A DNA stretch of 62,350 bases from UBA1259 sp964453915 (GTDB lineage: Bacteria; Bacillota; Clostridia; Christensenellales; Borkfalkiaceae), in NCBI GenBank assembly GCA_964453915.1, contig CAYVPW010000003.1:1-62350 (forward strand), written 5' to 3'. The translations under genes were made by a program, and so were the position numbers. Below the pieces are notes generated by a model. That model was not told the DNA's origin. It made no database searches and saw only the letters and a list, made by a program, of their open reading frames with translations. Shown here one piece after another: positions 48,090 to 55,592 of the stretch (positions are counted from its first letter, which is position 1; each line of letters starts with the position of its first letter).

Positions 48090-48959
48090 ATGAAACGCTT
48101 TATAAAATTTATATGCACGGCTATGGTTGCCGTATTATCTTTAGGTGCGTGCCTTACGCTTGTTGCGTGCGAAGATATTAAAACGCTTTCTGTAAAAGTG
48201 AGTGTGTACGATACTTCCGCAAAAGCAAACGTAGAAAAGGAAATAGAGATAGATTTATACCGTCACCTTGCACCCGATACGGTAGACGCTATAGTATCTT
48301 ACGTAGAACAAGGCTATTATAACGACCTTTTGTTTTATAAGAGTGCCGCAAGCGAAAAACACCCTAATCAAGTAATGATAGGCGATTATATTTTTAGCGA
48401 AGGTGCTGTAAAAGAATATACGCAAGATTACGTAAAAGCGATAGAGGGCGAGTTTGAAAAGGCGGGCGTTTCCGGTTCTAATTTGTCTAACGTAAAAGGT
48501 TCCGTAGGGCTTTGGAGAACTTGGGAGAACGGAGATACGTATAAGCAAAACGGCGGAAATGCGTATAATTCCGGCAAGGCAACTATGTTTATACCAACGC
48601 AAAACATCACGGGATACGACGGGTATTTTTGTGTGTTCGGTCAAATAGATTTAGAAGACGAAGATAATTCTGATGCGTTTTCCGCTATAACGGGTATTTT
48701 AGAAGATTCTTCTTTATACACTACGTACGTTTCTTACTACGTTGGAAAGGACGTTGAAAATCTTACTTTTGTTTTGGAATCTAAAGAAGATTACGATAAA
48801 AAGATTGCCGACGGGGATTTAGAAGAAGCAGACATCTTTGCCCCGAAGGACGATCAGTCTTACACGCTTGCAAAGAGAGAATTTATTATGCCCGTAGCAA
48901 CGATAGACGGCGTTGAAAACGTTATTACGGCAAAGGTTGTTTCTATAAGCGTTAAGTAA
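48090..48959 (+). CDS. Cyclophilin-like peptidyl-prolyl isomerase lipoprotein
   Basis: A 289-aa secreted lipoprotein: MKRFIKF start, hydrophobic core and lipobox LVAC. The mature part is cyclophilin-like: EIDLYRHLAPDTVDAIVSYV, EQGYYNDLLFYK, KGSVGLWRTW, ATMFIPTQNITGYDGYFCVF and GQIDL map onto the standard strands. The catalytic Arg position (FHRV in active enzymes) reads FYKS, and GxxS-QFFI is altered, so isomerase activity is doubtful. It may act as an extracytoplasmic folding factor. It is convergent with the unknown gene at 48994. Confidence 0.8.
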   Translation: MKRFIKFICTAMVAVLSLGACLTLVACEDIKTLSVKVSVYDTSAKANVEKEIEIDLYRHLAPDTVDAIVSYVEQGYYNDLLFYKSAASEKHPNQVMIGDYIFSEGAVKEYTQDYVKAIEGEFEKAGVSGSNLSNVKGSVGLWRTWENGDTYKQNGGNAYNSGKATMFIPTQNITGYDGYFCVFGQIDLEDEDNSDAFSAITGILEDSSLYTTYVSYYVGKDVENLTFVLESKEDYDKKIADGDLEEADIFAPKDDQSYTLAKREFIMPVATIDGVENVITAKVVSISVK

Positions 48960-48981
48960 TTTTTTATAAAGTATAACGGGT

Positions 48982-49012
48982 AAAAAAGGTCGGTTATTTT
49001 TCCGACCTTTTT
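48982..49012. terminator. Bidirectional terminator
   Basis: AAAAAGGTCGG/CCGACCTTTTT with an 8-nt loop separates the convergent genes; the stop codon of the minus-strand gene (48994-48996) lies in the loop. Confidence 0.82.
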
Positions 49013-49938
49013 ATATTGTCTATTTTTCCGTTAATAATCTCTGCAGTAAGATAATCTACGTAATAAACGTTCTCTTGCTTTTTATATATTAAACCTATTT
49101 CGTTTATCTTTCTAAATGGTGGCGGTGGCATTATTCCTATAACTTCTCCTAGATAACCGTAAAGTTTTTTGGCGTTTTTTTGCATTTTTTCGGATAAATA
49201 ATATAAAAAATCTCCTTTTACAACGTATTCTTCTATAAACACGTATGGAATAAGCCGTTCGTTTACGGCGGTTTTATCAAAACTTTTAGAACAGTTTACT
49301 GTTTGGCTTTTTTTATACAGTTTTTCTTTATCGTATCCCCATTCGGTTTCTATAACGTGTTTTGCAATATCAAAAATTTTTTCCGTCGTATAAAGTCCGT
49401 TTTCTACGGAAAAAGCGCTTACTTTTTGAGTTAAAACTTTTTTTACGGCAGGGGTTAAAGAGTAAATATTTAGTAAGCATATCTCACTAAAATAAACGTA
49501 TATAAACAGTTCTCCGTCAATATAAAATTGGTTAAATTCAGCAACTTCGGAATAAAAATCGAATCCGTCCGCAAAAAAATCGTTTTGTGTTTCTATAGAA
49601 AATTTTAAGCCGTTGTCGCAAAATAAAGTGGCTGAGCCCCCGTTGATTTTTTGTTGTTTTATCAACTTAAACGGCTTAGGTTTTGTTTCTGGGATAACGT
49701 TTATAAGAAAACCTCCCTTTAAATCCGTAACGGAAACCGTTTTTGGGGGAGAAGATAAAAAAGTATCGTTTAATAAAAAATTTACGGGTTCGCCGTTTCC
49801 GTCTACGGGGAAAATTTCAACGAACACCGAATCGCTTTCTAGGTTTAGTCCCTTTACGGAATTTGGAGAAGAAACACCGTAATAAACCCCATCGAATTTT
49901 AACGCTATTTTTTGGTTTGAACTGAAATAATAATACAT
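48994..49938 (-). CDS. Unknown 314-aa protein
   Basis: I do not recognise this protein. It is beta-rich, without signal peptide, Cys-poor, and shows segments such as YYYFSSNQKIALKFDGVYYG, SVFVEIFPVDGNGEPVNFLL, a tetra-proline IMPPPPF and a C-terminal YYVDYLTAEIINGKIDNI. No ribosome site precedes the ATG at 49938; a TTGACA at 49974-49979 on the minus strand suggests a promoter close to the start. It is divergent from the DNA-binding gene at 50016, which may regulate it. Confidence 0.7.
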   Translation of the reverse strand: MYYYFSSNQKIALKFDGVYYGVSSPNSVKGLNLESDSVFVEIFPVDGNGEPVNFLLNDTFLSSPPKTVSVTDLKGGFLINVIPETKPKPFKLIKQQKINGGSATLFCDNGLKFSIETQNDFFADGFDFYSEVAEFNQFYIDGELFIYVYFSEICLLNIYSLTPAVKKVLTQKVSAFSVENGLYTTEKIFDIAKHVIETEWGYDKEKLYKKSQTVNCSKSFDKTAVNERLIPYVFIEEYVVKGDFLYYLSEKMQKNAKKLYGYLGEVIGIMPPPPFRKINEIGLIYKKQENVYYVDYLTAEIINGKIDNIKRSEK

Positions 49939-50015
49939 TTTATTAAATTATTACGTATATTCGGTCATTATTATGTCAATAATCGGGTCAATAAATTTTA
50001 TGGGAGGGAAAAGAA

Positions 50016-50696
50016 ATGAACAAACTTTACGGATATAAAGATAAAGAAGTTTTAGAGTTTATAGAATTTTTAAAAAGTGAAAAGCCTGTTAACAGAAAAA
50101 AAGCGTTTAACGATTTTGCCCTTAAAAAGGGGAAATCTGCGGGAACAGTTAGAAATATGTATTATGCGCTTGCAAAAAAAAGCAGAGAAGATCAAGATTT
50201 TAGAGAGGATTTTTTGGGGGGAAAAGCAATTTCCGTGGGGAAAATAGAAAAGTTTTCTATTGAAGAAGAAAAAGAACTTGTAAAAAAAGTGCTTGATAAA
50301 AGGAGCGCAGGGTTAAGCGTGAGGAGAGCGATAATAGATTTAGCAAACGGAAACGATAAGTTGTGTCTTAGATATCAAAACAAATTTAGAAATTTATTAA
50401 AAACCAATCCGGACTTGGTAAAAAAAGAAGCCACCGCAAACCGATACGTTAAGAGTGTAGAGATAAACAATTCGGCAACGGCAGTCGTTCCGGAAGTATT
50501 GCTTATAAGATTAAAGAGAGAAATAAATTTTTTGGCGGAAAGACTATCCGAAAATTTGCGTGCGGAAAACGCAAAGCTTAAAGATAAGATAATTCTACTA
50601 GAATTAGAAAACTTAAAGTTAAAAGGAGAGCTGCAAAAAAACGACTCTACCAAAGCATATTTTAAGAGTAGAGAAAACAGCGAATTAGTGAACTGA
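50016..50696 (+). CDS. Putative DNA-binding protein with two tri-helical domains and a coiled coil
   Basis: A 226-aa protein with GGGAGGG upstream. Two similar helical blocks are visible: NRKKAFNDFALKKGKSAGTV RNMYYALAKK (about 24-54) and LSVRRAIIDLANGNDKLCLR YQNKFRNLLK (about 100-129), each like a Myb/HTH unit with a recognition helix. The C-terminus (about 160-215) is a coiled coil with heptads LRAENAKLKDKIILLELENL. It is basic overall. Family not recognised; a regulator or sporulation-type DNA-binding protein is plausible. It is divergent from the unknown gene at 48994, with direct repeats GTCAATAA at 49975-49982 and 49987-49994 between them. Confidence 0.65.
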   Translation: MNKLYGYKDKEVLEFIEFLKSEKPVNRKKAFNDFALKKGKSAGTVRNMYYALAKKSREDQDFREDFLGGKAISVGKIEKFSIEEEKELVKKVLDKRSAGLSVRRAIIDLANGNDKLCLRYQNKFRNLLKTNPDLVKKEATANRYVKSVEINNSATAVVPEVLLIRLKREINFLAERLSENLRAENAKLKDKIILLELENLKLKGELQKNDSTKAYFKSRENSELVN

Positions 50697-50713
50697 TTTT
50701 ATATTAAAAAAAA

Positions 50714-50742
50714 TTGCCTAAAAAGATTGCTTATTGTATAAT
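50714..50742 (+). promoter_or_regulatory. Promoter of the alpha-oxoamine synthase gene
   Basis: TTGCCT (50714-50719) and TATAAT (50737-50742) with a 17-bp spacer, 34 nt before the ATG with AAGGAG between. Confidence 0.7.
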
Positions 50743-50776
50743 ACTCCCACAAAGAAAGTAAATACAAGGAGTCGAT

Positions 50777-51970
50777 ATGGATTTATTTGCAAAATGTGGA
50801 AGTTTAGAAGTATTAAATAATGCAAAAAAACTGGGGATATATCCTTATTTTCACCAACTGGAAACAAAACAAGGCCCTGAAGTTGTTATGGAAGGCAAAA
50901 ACATTATAATGATAGGTTCTAACAATTACTTGGGGCTTACTTCTCATCCGGAAGTGGTAGAAGCCGGCGTTAAGGCACTTGAAAAGTACGGTTCGGGCTG
51001 TTCTGGTAGCCGTTTTTTAAACGGTACGCTAGATGCTCACGTCGCTTTAGAAAAAGAACTTGCCGATTTTTTGCATAAAGAAGACGCGGTGACTTTTTCT
51101 ACGGGGTTTCAAAGCAATTTAGGTATAATAAGCGCAATAGCCGGCAGAAACGATTATATTTTATGCGATAAAGAAAATCACGCAAGTATATACGACGGTT
51201 GCAGATTGTCTTATGCAAAAATGTTGAGATATAATCACTCGGATATGGAAGACTTAGAACGCCAACTAAAAACCGTTCCGGAAACGGCAGGTATTTTAAT
51301 TGTCACGGACGGCGTGTTTTCTATGGGCGGTGATATTTGTAATCTTCCGGAAATAGTTAGACTTGCAAAAAAATACGGCGCCAGAGTTATGGTAGACGAC
51401 GCTCACGGTTTAGGTGTTTTAGGAGAACACGGCAGAGGCACGGCTGAACATTTCGGTTTAGAAAACGAAGTGGATATTTATATGGGAACTTTTTCTAAAT
51501 CATTAGCTAGCATAGGCGGATATATGGCTGCAAAACACGAAGTTTGCGAATACGTTCGCCATACTTCCCGTCCGTTTATTTTTTGCGCAAGCATAACTCC
51601 CGCAGCGGTTGCATGTGCAAGAAAGGCTTTGGAAATACTAAAAAAAGAACCGGAAAGGGTTAGCCGTTTACGAGAAATAAGCACTTATATGCGCAACGGC
51701 TTAAAGAGAGAAAATATAGATATTTTAGATTCGGGTGCGGAAACTCCTATTATTCCTATATTCACCTACGGCAACGTTAGAACGTTTACCGCTTGTCAAA
51801 AATTATTCGATCGCGGCGTTTACGTTAATCCCACCGTTTCGCCTGCGGTTCCGGTTGGTAAAAGTATTATAAGAACAAGCTATATGGCAACCCATTCTAA
51901 AGACCAAATGGACAGGGCTTTGGAACAAATTAAAGAAGTATTAAAAGAAGTAAAAGATATTCAAGATTGA
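50777..51970 (+). CDS. Alpha-oxoamine synthase, serine-palmitoyltransferase-like
   Basis: A 397-aa PLP enzyme of the KBL/BioF/SPT family that condenses an amino acid with an acyl-CoA. Substrate residues: NNYLGLTSHPEVVEAGVKAL, GSGCSGSRFLNGTLDAHVAL, STGFQSNLGIIS, DKENHASIYDGCRLSYAKML, the PLP Asp in VDDAHGLGVLGEHGRGT and the PLP Lys in MGTFSKSLASIGGYMA. The N-terminal YPYFHQLETKQGPEVVMEGK and the FSKSLASIGG motif are closer, from memory, to bacterial serine palmitoyltransferases of Bacteroides than to BioF or KBL. No biotin or sphingolipid partner is adjacent. Confidence 0.88.
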   Translation: MDLFAKCGSLEVLNNAKKLGIYPYFHQLETKQGPEVVMEGKNIIMIGSNNYLGLTSHPEVVEAGVKALEKYGSGCSGSRFLNGTLDAHVALEKELADFLHKEDAVTFSTGFQSNLGIISAIAGRNDYILCDKENHASIYDGCRLSYAKMLRYNHSDMEDLERQLKTVPETAGILIVTDGVFSMGGDICNLPEIVRLAKKYGARVMVDDAHGLGVLGEHGRGTAEHFGLENEVDIYMGTFSKSLASIGGYMAAKHEVCEYVRHTSRPFIFCASITPAAVACARKALEILKKEPERVSRLREISTYMRNGLKRENIDILDSGAETPIIPIFTYGNVRTFTACQKLFDRGVYVNPTVSPAVPVGKSIIRTSYMATHSKDQMDRALEQIKEVLKEVKDIQD

Positions 51971-52000
51971 TAATTTTTGCAATTAAAAACAGGTTTTGTA

Positions 52001-52037
52001 AAACGCTCTTAAAAAATTTTTTTAAGAGCGTTTATTT
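52001..52037 (+). terminator. Terminator of the oxoamine synthase gene
   Basis: A 15-bp stem AAACGCTCTTAAAAA/TTTTTAAGAGCGTTT with a 3-nt loop, followed by ATTTTATT. Confidence 0.75.
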
Positions 52038-52039
52038 TA

Positions 52040-52068
52040 TTGACAACTGCAAAAGGTAAGACTATAAT
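52040..52068 (+). promoter_or_regulatory. Consensus promoter of the isc operon
   Basis: Perfect TTGACA (52040-52045) and TATAAT (52063-52068), 17 bp apart, abut the inverted repeat at 52069-52099. Confidence 0.88.
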
Positions 52069-52099
52069 ACTAATTGCAACCAAAATGGTTGCAATTAGT
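52069..52099. promoter_or_regulatory. Perfect 31-bp palindromic operator, probable Rrf2/IscR site
   Basis: ACTAATTGCAACCA (52069-52082) and its exact complement (52086-52099) flank AAA. The site starts right after the -10 and covers the transcription start, so a bound protein would block initiation. The first gene encodes an Rrf2 regulator, which makes autoregulation likely. In RNA it could also form a 5' hairpin. Confidence 0.75.
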
Positions 52100-52120
52100 A
52101 GAAAATAAAAGGGACGGAAA

Positions 52121-52522
52121 ATGAAATTATCTTCAAAAACAAAATACGGGCTTAAAGCCTGCCATATTTTGGGGAAAAATTATCCCGATAAAACGGTTTC
52201 CGCAACCGCGTTAGAAGGTTATATTTCCGTTTCGGGCAAATACCTAGAAAAGATTATGCGTACTTTGTCGGGGAGAAACATTGTTTCCGCTTCTCGCGGG
52301 GCGAACGGCGGATACTATCTTTCCCGTCCGCCGCAAGAAATCACGATAGGCGAAATCGTTCGTGCGTTAGAAGACGATATGTTGATAGTTGAGTGCGTAA
52401 GTCCGGAAGGAAAATGCAAATGTTGTCCTTCAAGCGGGGTATGGAGAAAACTTTATAAGGGAATAAACGATTTGTTGGACGGTATGACCTTAAAACAAAT
52501 GATAGACGGAGAACTTCAATAG
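52121..52522 (+). CDS. Rrf2-family transcriptional regulator (IscR/CymR-like)
   Basis: A 133-aa winged-helix regulator at the head of a Fe-S assembly operon. HTH region: MKLSSKTKYGLKACHILGKN, VSATALEGYISVSGKYLEKI, MRTLSGRNIVSASRGANGGY. Four Cys (92, 99, 101, 102 in ECVSPEGKCKCC) could hold a [2Fe-2S] cluster; IscR uses three, so the pattern is related but not identical. It probably represses the operon through the palindrome upstream when clusters are sufficient. Confidence 0.9.
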   Translation: MKLSSKTKYGLKACHILGKNYPDKTVSATALEGYISVSGKYLEKIMRTLSGRNIVSASRGANGGYYLSRPPQEITIGEIVRALEDDMLIVECVSPEGKCKCCPSSGVWRKLYKGINDLLDGMTLKQMIDGELQ

Positions 52523-52539
52523 AAAAAAGGAAGAGGATT

Positions 52540-53730
52540 ATGGTAAAAACACCTATATATTTTGACCACGCGGCAACAACTCCCGTTGATAAACGAGTGT
52601 TAGAGAAAATGATTCCGTACTTTACCGAAAACTTCGGCAATCCCAACAGTCAACACGTATTCGGGAGAAATTCCGTAAAGGCTGTTGACGAGGCAAGAGA
52701 TACTATTGCCGGAATAATCGGTGCAAAGCCCAACGAAGTGTATTTTACTTCCGGCGGAACGGAAAGCGATAACTGGGCGATAAGGGGAGTGGCGCACGCA
52801 TATAAAGAAAAAGGCAATCATCTAGTAATCAGCCCCATAGAGCATGCGGCAATGATTACAACAGCAAAGGCTTTGGAAAAAGAAGGCTTTAAGGTAGACT
52901 TTATGAAAGTCGATTCCGAAGGGTTTGTTGATTTGGAACATTTAAAAAGCATAGTAAACGAAAAAACCGTTTTCGTGGGGTGTATGCTTGCAAATAACGA
53001 AGTGGGAACGATAGAACCCATAAAGGAAATTGCGCAAATAGCGCACAGCGTGGGTGCCGTTATGTTTACTGATGCCGTTCAGGCTGCGGGCGTTTTAAAA
53101 ATAAACGTAAAAGATTTAGGCGTGGACCTTATGAGTATGAGTTCGCATAAAATCTACGGACCTAAAGGCGTCGGTGCGCTTTATATAAGAAACGGTTTAA
53201 GGATAGAAAGCATTATCACGGGCGGGCATCAAGAACGCACAAAACGCGGCGGAACAACTAACGTTGCGGGAGTTGTAGGCTTTGCGGAAGCGTTTAAGAT
53301 AGCCGCTGCGGAAACAGATAAAAACTTTGAATACGTAAGCGGATTAAGAGACAGATTTATAAGCAGAGTTTTATCCGAAGTGCCGTTTGTAAAGTTAAAC
53401 GGTCCTAAAAAAGAAAACCGTTTGCCTGCCAACGCAGACTTTTCCTTTGAATTTATAGAAGGCGAATCCATTTTATTTAGTTTAGATCTTGCAGGAATAG
53501 CCGTGTCTTCGGGTTCGGCGTGTTCTTCAGGTTCGTTAGAGCCTTCTCACGTGTTGTTGGCGTTGGGCGTTCCCGAAGCGCTTGCGCACGGTTCTATAAG
53601 ATTTTCTTTCGGGAAACATAACAAGGAAGAAGAAATAGATTATGCAGTGGACGTGTTAAAGTCCGCCGTAAAAAAATTGCGGGATATGTCGCCGCTTTTC
53701 AAACTTAAAGGAGAAATAAAAAATGTATAG
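52540..53730 (+). CDS. Cysteine desulfurase, NifS/IscS type
   Basis: A 396-aa PLP enzyme supplying sulfur for Fe-S clusters. IYFDHAATTPVDKRVLEKMI, GGTESDNWAIRG, VDAVQ-type FTDAVQAAG, the PLP Lys in MSSHKIYGPKGVGAL, and the persulfide Cys in SSGSACSSGSLEPSHVL. The last residues overlap the start of the scaffold gene by 8 nt. This is the assembly enzyme, distinct from the CsdA-like protein at 5821. Confidence 0.95.
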   Translation: MVKTPIYFDHAATTPVDKRVLEKMIPYFTENFGNPNSQHVFGRNSVKAVDEARDTIAGIIGAKPNEVYFTSGGTESDNWAIRGVAHAYKEKGNHLVISPIEHAAMITTAKALEKEGFKVDFMKVDSEGFVDLEHLKSIVNEKTVFVGCMLANNEVGTIEPIKEIAQIAHSVGAVMFTDAVQAAGVLKINVKDLGVDLMSMSSHKIYGPKGVGALYIRNGLRIESIITGGHQERTKRGGTTNVAGVVGFAEAFKIAAAETDKNFEYVSGLRDRFISRVLSEVPFVKLNGPKKENRLPANADFSFEFIEGESILFSLDLAGIAVSSGSACSSGSLEPSHVLLALGVPEALAHGSIRFSFGKHNKEEEIDYAVDVLKSAVKKLRDMSPLFKLKGEIKNV

Positions 53731-54094
53731 CGAAAAAGTAATGGAAGTATTTCAAAACCCTAAAAACGTTGGTGAAATAGAAAATCCCAGTGGGGTAGGT
53801 ACCGTAGGAAATGCGTCCTGCGGGGATATAATGCAAATAAGTCTAAAAATAGAAAACGATATTATAGTAGACGCAAAGTTTAAAACGTTCGGTTGCGCCG
53901 CTGCAATAGCAACGAGTTCCACCGCAACGGAAATGGTAAAGGGAATGACTGTGGACGAAGCGTTAAAGCTAACTAACCGCAAAGTAGTGGAAGCGCTAGG
54001 CGGTTTGCCTGCACAAAAATTGCACTGTTCCGTTTTGGCGGAAGAAGGTATAAAAAAGGCTATAGAAGACTATCGTTCAAAACAAAACGTATAA
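53723..54094 (+). CDS. Iron-sulfur scaffold protein, IscU/NifU N-terminal type
   Basis: A 123-aa scaffold. Three cluster ligands are in place: Cys33 in GNASCGDIM with Asp35, Cys58 in KTFGCAAAIATSS, Cys102 in KLHCSVLAEEGI. Length and order match clostridial NifU-like scaffolds paired with NifS. ATG 53723 overlaps the desulfurase gene with AAAGGAG upstream. A strong terminator follows. Confidence 0.95.
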   Translation: MYSEKVMEVFQNPKNVGEIENPSGVGTVGNASCGDIMQISLKIENDIIVDAKFKTFGCAAAIATSSTATEMVKGMTVDEALKLTNRKVVEALGGLPAQKLHCSVLAEEGIKKAIEDYRSKQNV

Positions 54095-54099
54095 AAATT

Positions 54100-54127
54100 A
54101 TCGTGCCCGTTATAGGCACGATTTTTT
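54100..54127 (+). terminator. Terminator of the isc operon
   Basis: ATCGTGCC/GGCACGAT (54100-54107 with 54115-54122) with a 7-nt loop, then TTTTTA. Confidence 0.85.
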
Positions 54128-54140
54128 AATATTTTAAATA

Positions 54141-54177
54141 AAAAACAACCGTACTTTCAGCAAGTACGGTTGTTTTT
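54141..54177. terminator. Terminator of the XRE gene (bidirectional)
   Basis: A perfect 16-bp stem (54141-54156 with 54162-54177) around TCAGC, with A-run left and T-run right; it abuts the stop codon of the minus-strand XRE gene. Confidence 0.85.
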
Positions 54178-54375
54178 TCACGTGAGTATTCCGTTAAAAT
54201 CTTCTTTAAATATTTCGCACAGTTTAGATAGCATTTCAAAGCTTGGTTCGCACACCTTGTTTTCCCACGCGCTTACCGTTCTTTGGTCAACGTCTAACAG
54301 TTTTGCTAGTTGACCTTGCGTCATATTAGCGTTTTTTCTTAGAGATTTTAAATTCTCTGCAAACATTATTACCAT
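54178..54375 (-). CDS. XRE-family HTH regulator
   Basis: A 65-aa single-domain Cro/CI regulator: FAENLKSLRKNANMTQGQLA, KLLDVDQRTVSAWENKVCEP, SFEMLSKLCEIF. Start 54375 is used because a TAAAAT (minus strand, 54383-54388) ends 7 nt before it and there is no ribosome site; ATG 54366 is an alternative. The frame continues open upstream but runs through the divergent gene. Palindromes covering both divergent promoters suggest it represses itself and the neighbouring small membrane protein. Confidence 0.85.
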   Translation of the reverse strand: MVIMFAENLKSLRKNANMTQGQLAKLLDVDQRTVSAWENKVCEPSFEMLSKLCEIFKEDFNGILT

Positions 54376-54382
54376 ATCAAAT

Positions 54383-54432
54383 ATTTTACTAATAATATTG
54401 GTAAAATAGTTGACATACCAAAAAAATTGGTA
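54383..54432. promoter_or_regulatory. Two palindromic operators in the divergent XRE/membrane-protein promoter region
   Basis: ATTTTAC/GTAAAAT arms with inner AAT/ATT form a 25-bp imperfect palindrome at 54383-54407 over the XRE -10 box. TACCAA-AAAAA-TTGGTA at 54416-54432 fills exactly the 17-bp spacer of the rightward promoter (TTGACA 54410-54415, TATAAT 54433-54438). Both share the GGTA/TACC half-site motif and are likely bound by the XRE protein. Confidence 0.65.
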
Positions 54433-54438
54433 TATAAT
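54410..54438 (+). promoter_or_regulatory. Consensus promoter of the small membrane protein gene
   Basis: Perfect TTGACA (54410-54415) and TATAAT (54433-54438), with the 17-bp spacer formed by the palindrome TACCAAAAAAATTGGTA. Confidence 0.85.
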
Positions 54439-54466
54439 GTAGAAAATTTTTTTTGGAGGTGGTTTT

Positions 54467-54712
54467 ATGGCCATTACAGGGTTTATTTTGAGTTTAGCTG
54501 GCTTGGTACTCAGCTTTTTAGGTGGTTGGTTAAGTATCGTTGCGTTCCCCCTTTCTTTAGTGGGTATGATACTTGCTGCAGTTGCAATGAAAAAGGCTAA
54601 AAGCGGTATGGCAGTTGCCGGTTTGGTAATAGGTATTATCGCAACCGTAATATCTGCAATATTCTTTTTCACGTGTGGACTTTGCGTAATTTTAGCAGCT
54701 ACTACTTTATAA
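54467..54712 (+). CDS. Small DUF4190-like membrane protein
   Basis: An 81-aa protein with two or three hydrophobic segments: SLAGLVLSFLGGWLSIVAFP, LSLVGMILAAVAMKKAKSGM, AVAGLVIGIIATVISAIFFF. The middle pattern (LGG... AMKKAKSGMAVAGLVIGI) resembles DUF4190-type proteins. It has a very strong GGAGGTGG site and a consensus promoter holding an operator, so it is probably abundant when derepressed by the divergent XRE protein. Function unknown. Confidence 0.78.
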   Translation: MAITGFILSLAGLVLSFLGGWLSIVAFPLSLVGMILAAVAMKKAKSGMAVAGLVIGIIATVISAIFFFTCGLCVILAATTL

Positions 54713-54728
54713 TATTTTACACAAAGCG

Positions 54729-54766
54729 GACTGCGTAGAAAGATTTTCTACGCAGTCTTGCTTTTT
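54729..54766 (+). terminator. Terminator of the small membrane protein gene
   Basis: A 13-bp stem GACTGCGTAGAAA/TTTCTACGCAGTC (54729-54741 with 54745-54757), then TTGCTTTTT. Confidence 0.85.
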
Positions 54767-54778
54767 ACGGAGAAAAAA

Positions 54779-55558
54779 ATGATTGTTATTTCTAAAAGTT
54801 CTTTTAGTTTGTTCGGGATAGATATTCCGTTTTACGGAGTTTTTTTCGTGTTCGGATTTGCCGTTGCCGTTTTGGTGGCTTTGTTTAATGCAAAAAGGTT
54901 GAATATAAAAAAAACGGAGGTGATGTATGCGGGTATTTTTGCCGGAGTTGGCGGACTCGTAGGCGCAAAACTGTTGTCGGTTTTAACTTCTATACATATT
55001 ATTATAGAGTATAAACTTTCTATAATGCAGATAATGCAAAACGGATTTGTTTTTTACGGCGGTTTAATCGGCGGATTTTTGGGGCTGTTTATTTACTGCA
55101 AAATATATAAACTTCCACTAGAAGATTATTGTGACATGCTTGCGCCCGGCGTTGCATTCGGGCACGCCTTCGGCAGACTTGGTTGTTTGTTTTCAGGATG
55201 TTGTTTCGGGCAAACCGTAAGTGGGGGATTTTGCGTGGTTTATACGGGGTGTGCAAATTTAAGTACTCCGCTAAACACGCCTTTGCTTCCCGTGCAGTTG
55301 ATAGAATCTTTTTGCTTAATAGTATTGTTTGTGTTAAGTGAATTTGCCGTTATAAAGTGCAGAAAAAGCGGAGTGCCCGCACTTACTTATTTGGTAGGAT
55401 ACGCTGTTGCGAGATTTGTTATCGAATTCTTTAGAAACGATGCGGAGCGTGGGGTGTATTGGCTTTCTACATCTCAATATATATCCGTTGCGATACTTGT
55501 TTGTTGCGCGGTTTATTTGATTTATAAATACGTTAACAAAAGGGCGAATAACAATTAA
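54779..55558 (+). CDS. lgt: Prolipoprotein diacylglyceryl transferase family protein
   Basis: A 259-aa membrane enzyme of the Lgt family that adds diacylglycerol to the lipobox Cys of prolipoproteins (substrates in this window include 217-966 and 48090-48959). About seven spans; conserved IPFYGVFFVFGFAVAV, GAKLLSVL, GFVFYGGLIGGFLGLFIYCK with the catalytic-region YGG, and GVAFGHAFGRLGCLFSGCCF in place of the classical GRIGNFINGE, a variant common in Clostridia. ATG 54779 follows ACGGAG. Confidence 0.85.
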   Translation: MIVISKSSFSLFGIDIPFYGVFFVFGFAVAVLVALFNAKRLNIKKTEVMYAGIFAGVGGLVGAKLLSVLTSIHIIIEYKLSIMQIMQNGFVFYGGLIGGFLGLFIYCKIYKLPLEDYCDMLAPGVAFGHAFGRLGCLFSGCCFGQTVSGGFCVVYTGCANLSTPLNTPLLPVQLIESFCLIVLFVLSEFAVIKCRKSGVPALTYLVGYAVARFVIEFFRNDAERGVYWLSTSQYISVAILVCCAVYLIYKYVNKRANNN

Positions 55559-55592
55559 AAAAACGAGCATAATAAACCGTAGGGGGAGTGTT

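Noticed and set aside
51478..51684. Antisense frames in the oxoamine synthase and other metabolic genes
   Set aside because: No ribosome sites or domains; opposite strands of strongly coding regions.
54376..54672. Extended 164-aa form of the XRE regulator
   Set aside because: The upstream part is antisense to the small membrane protein gene and crosses both promoters and operators.
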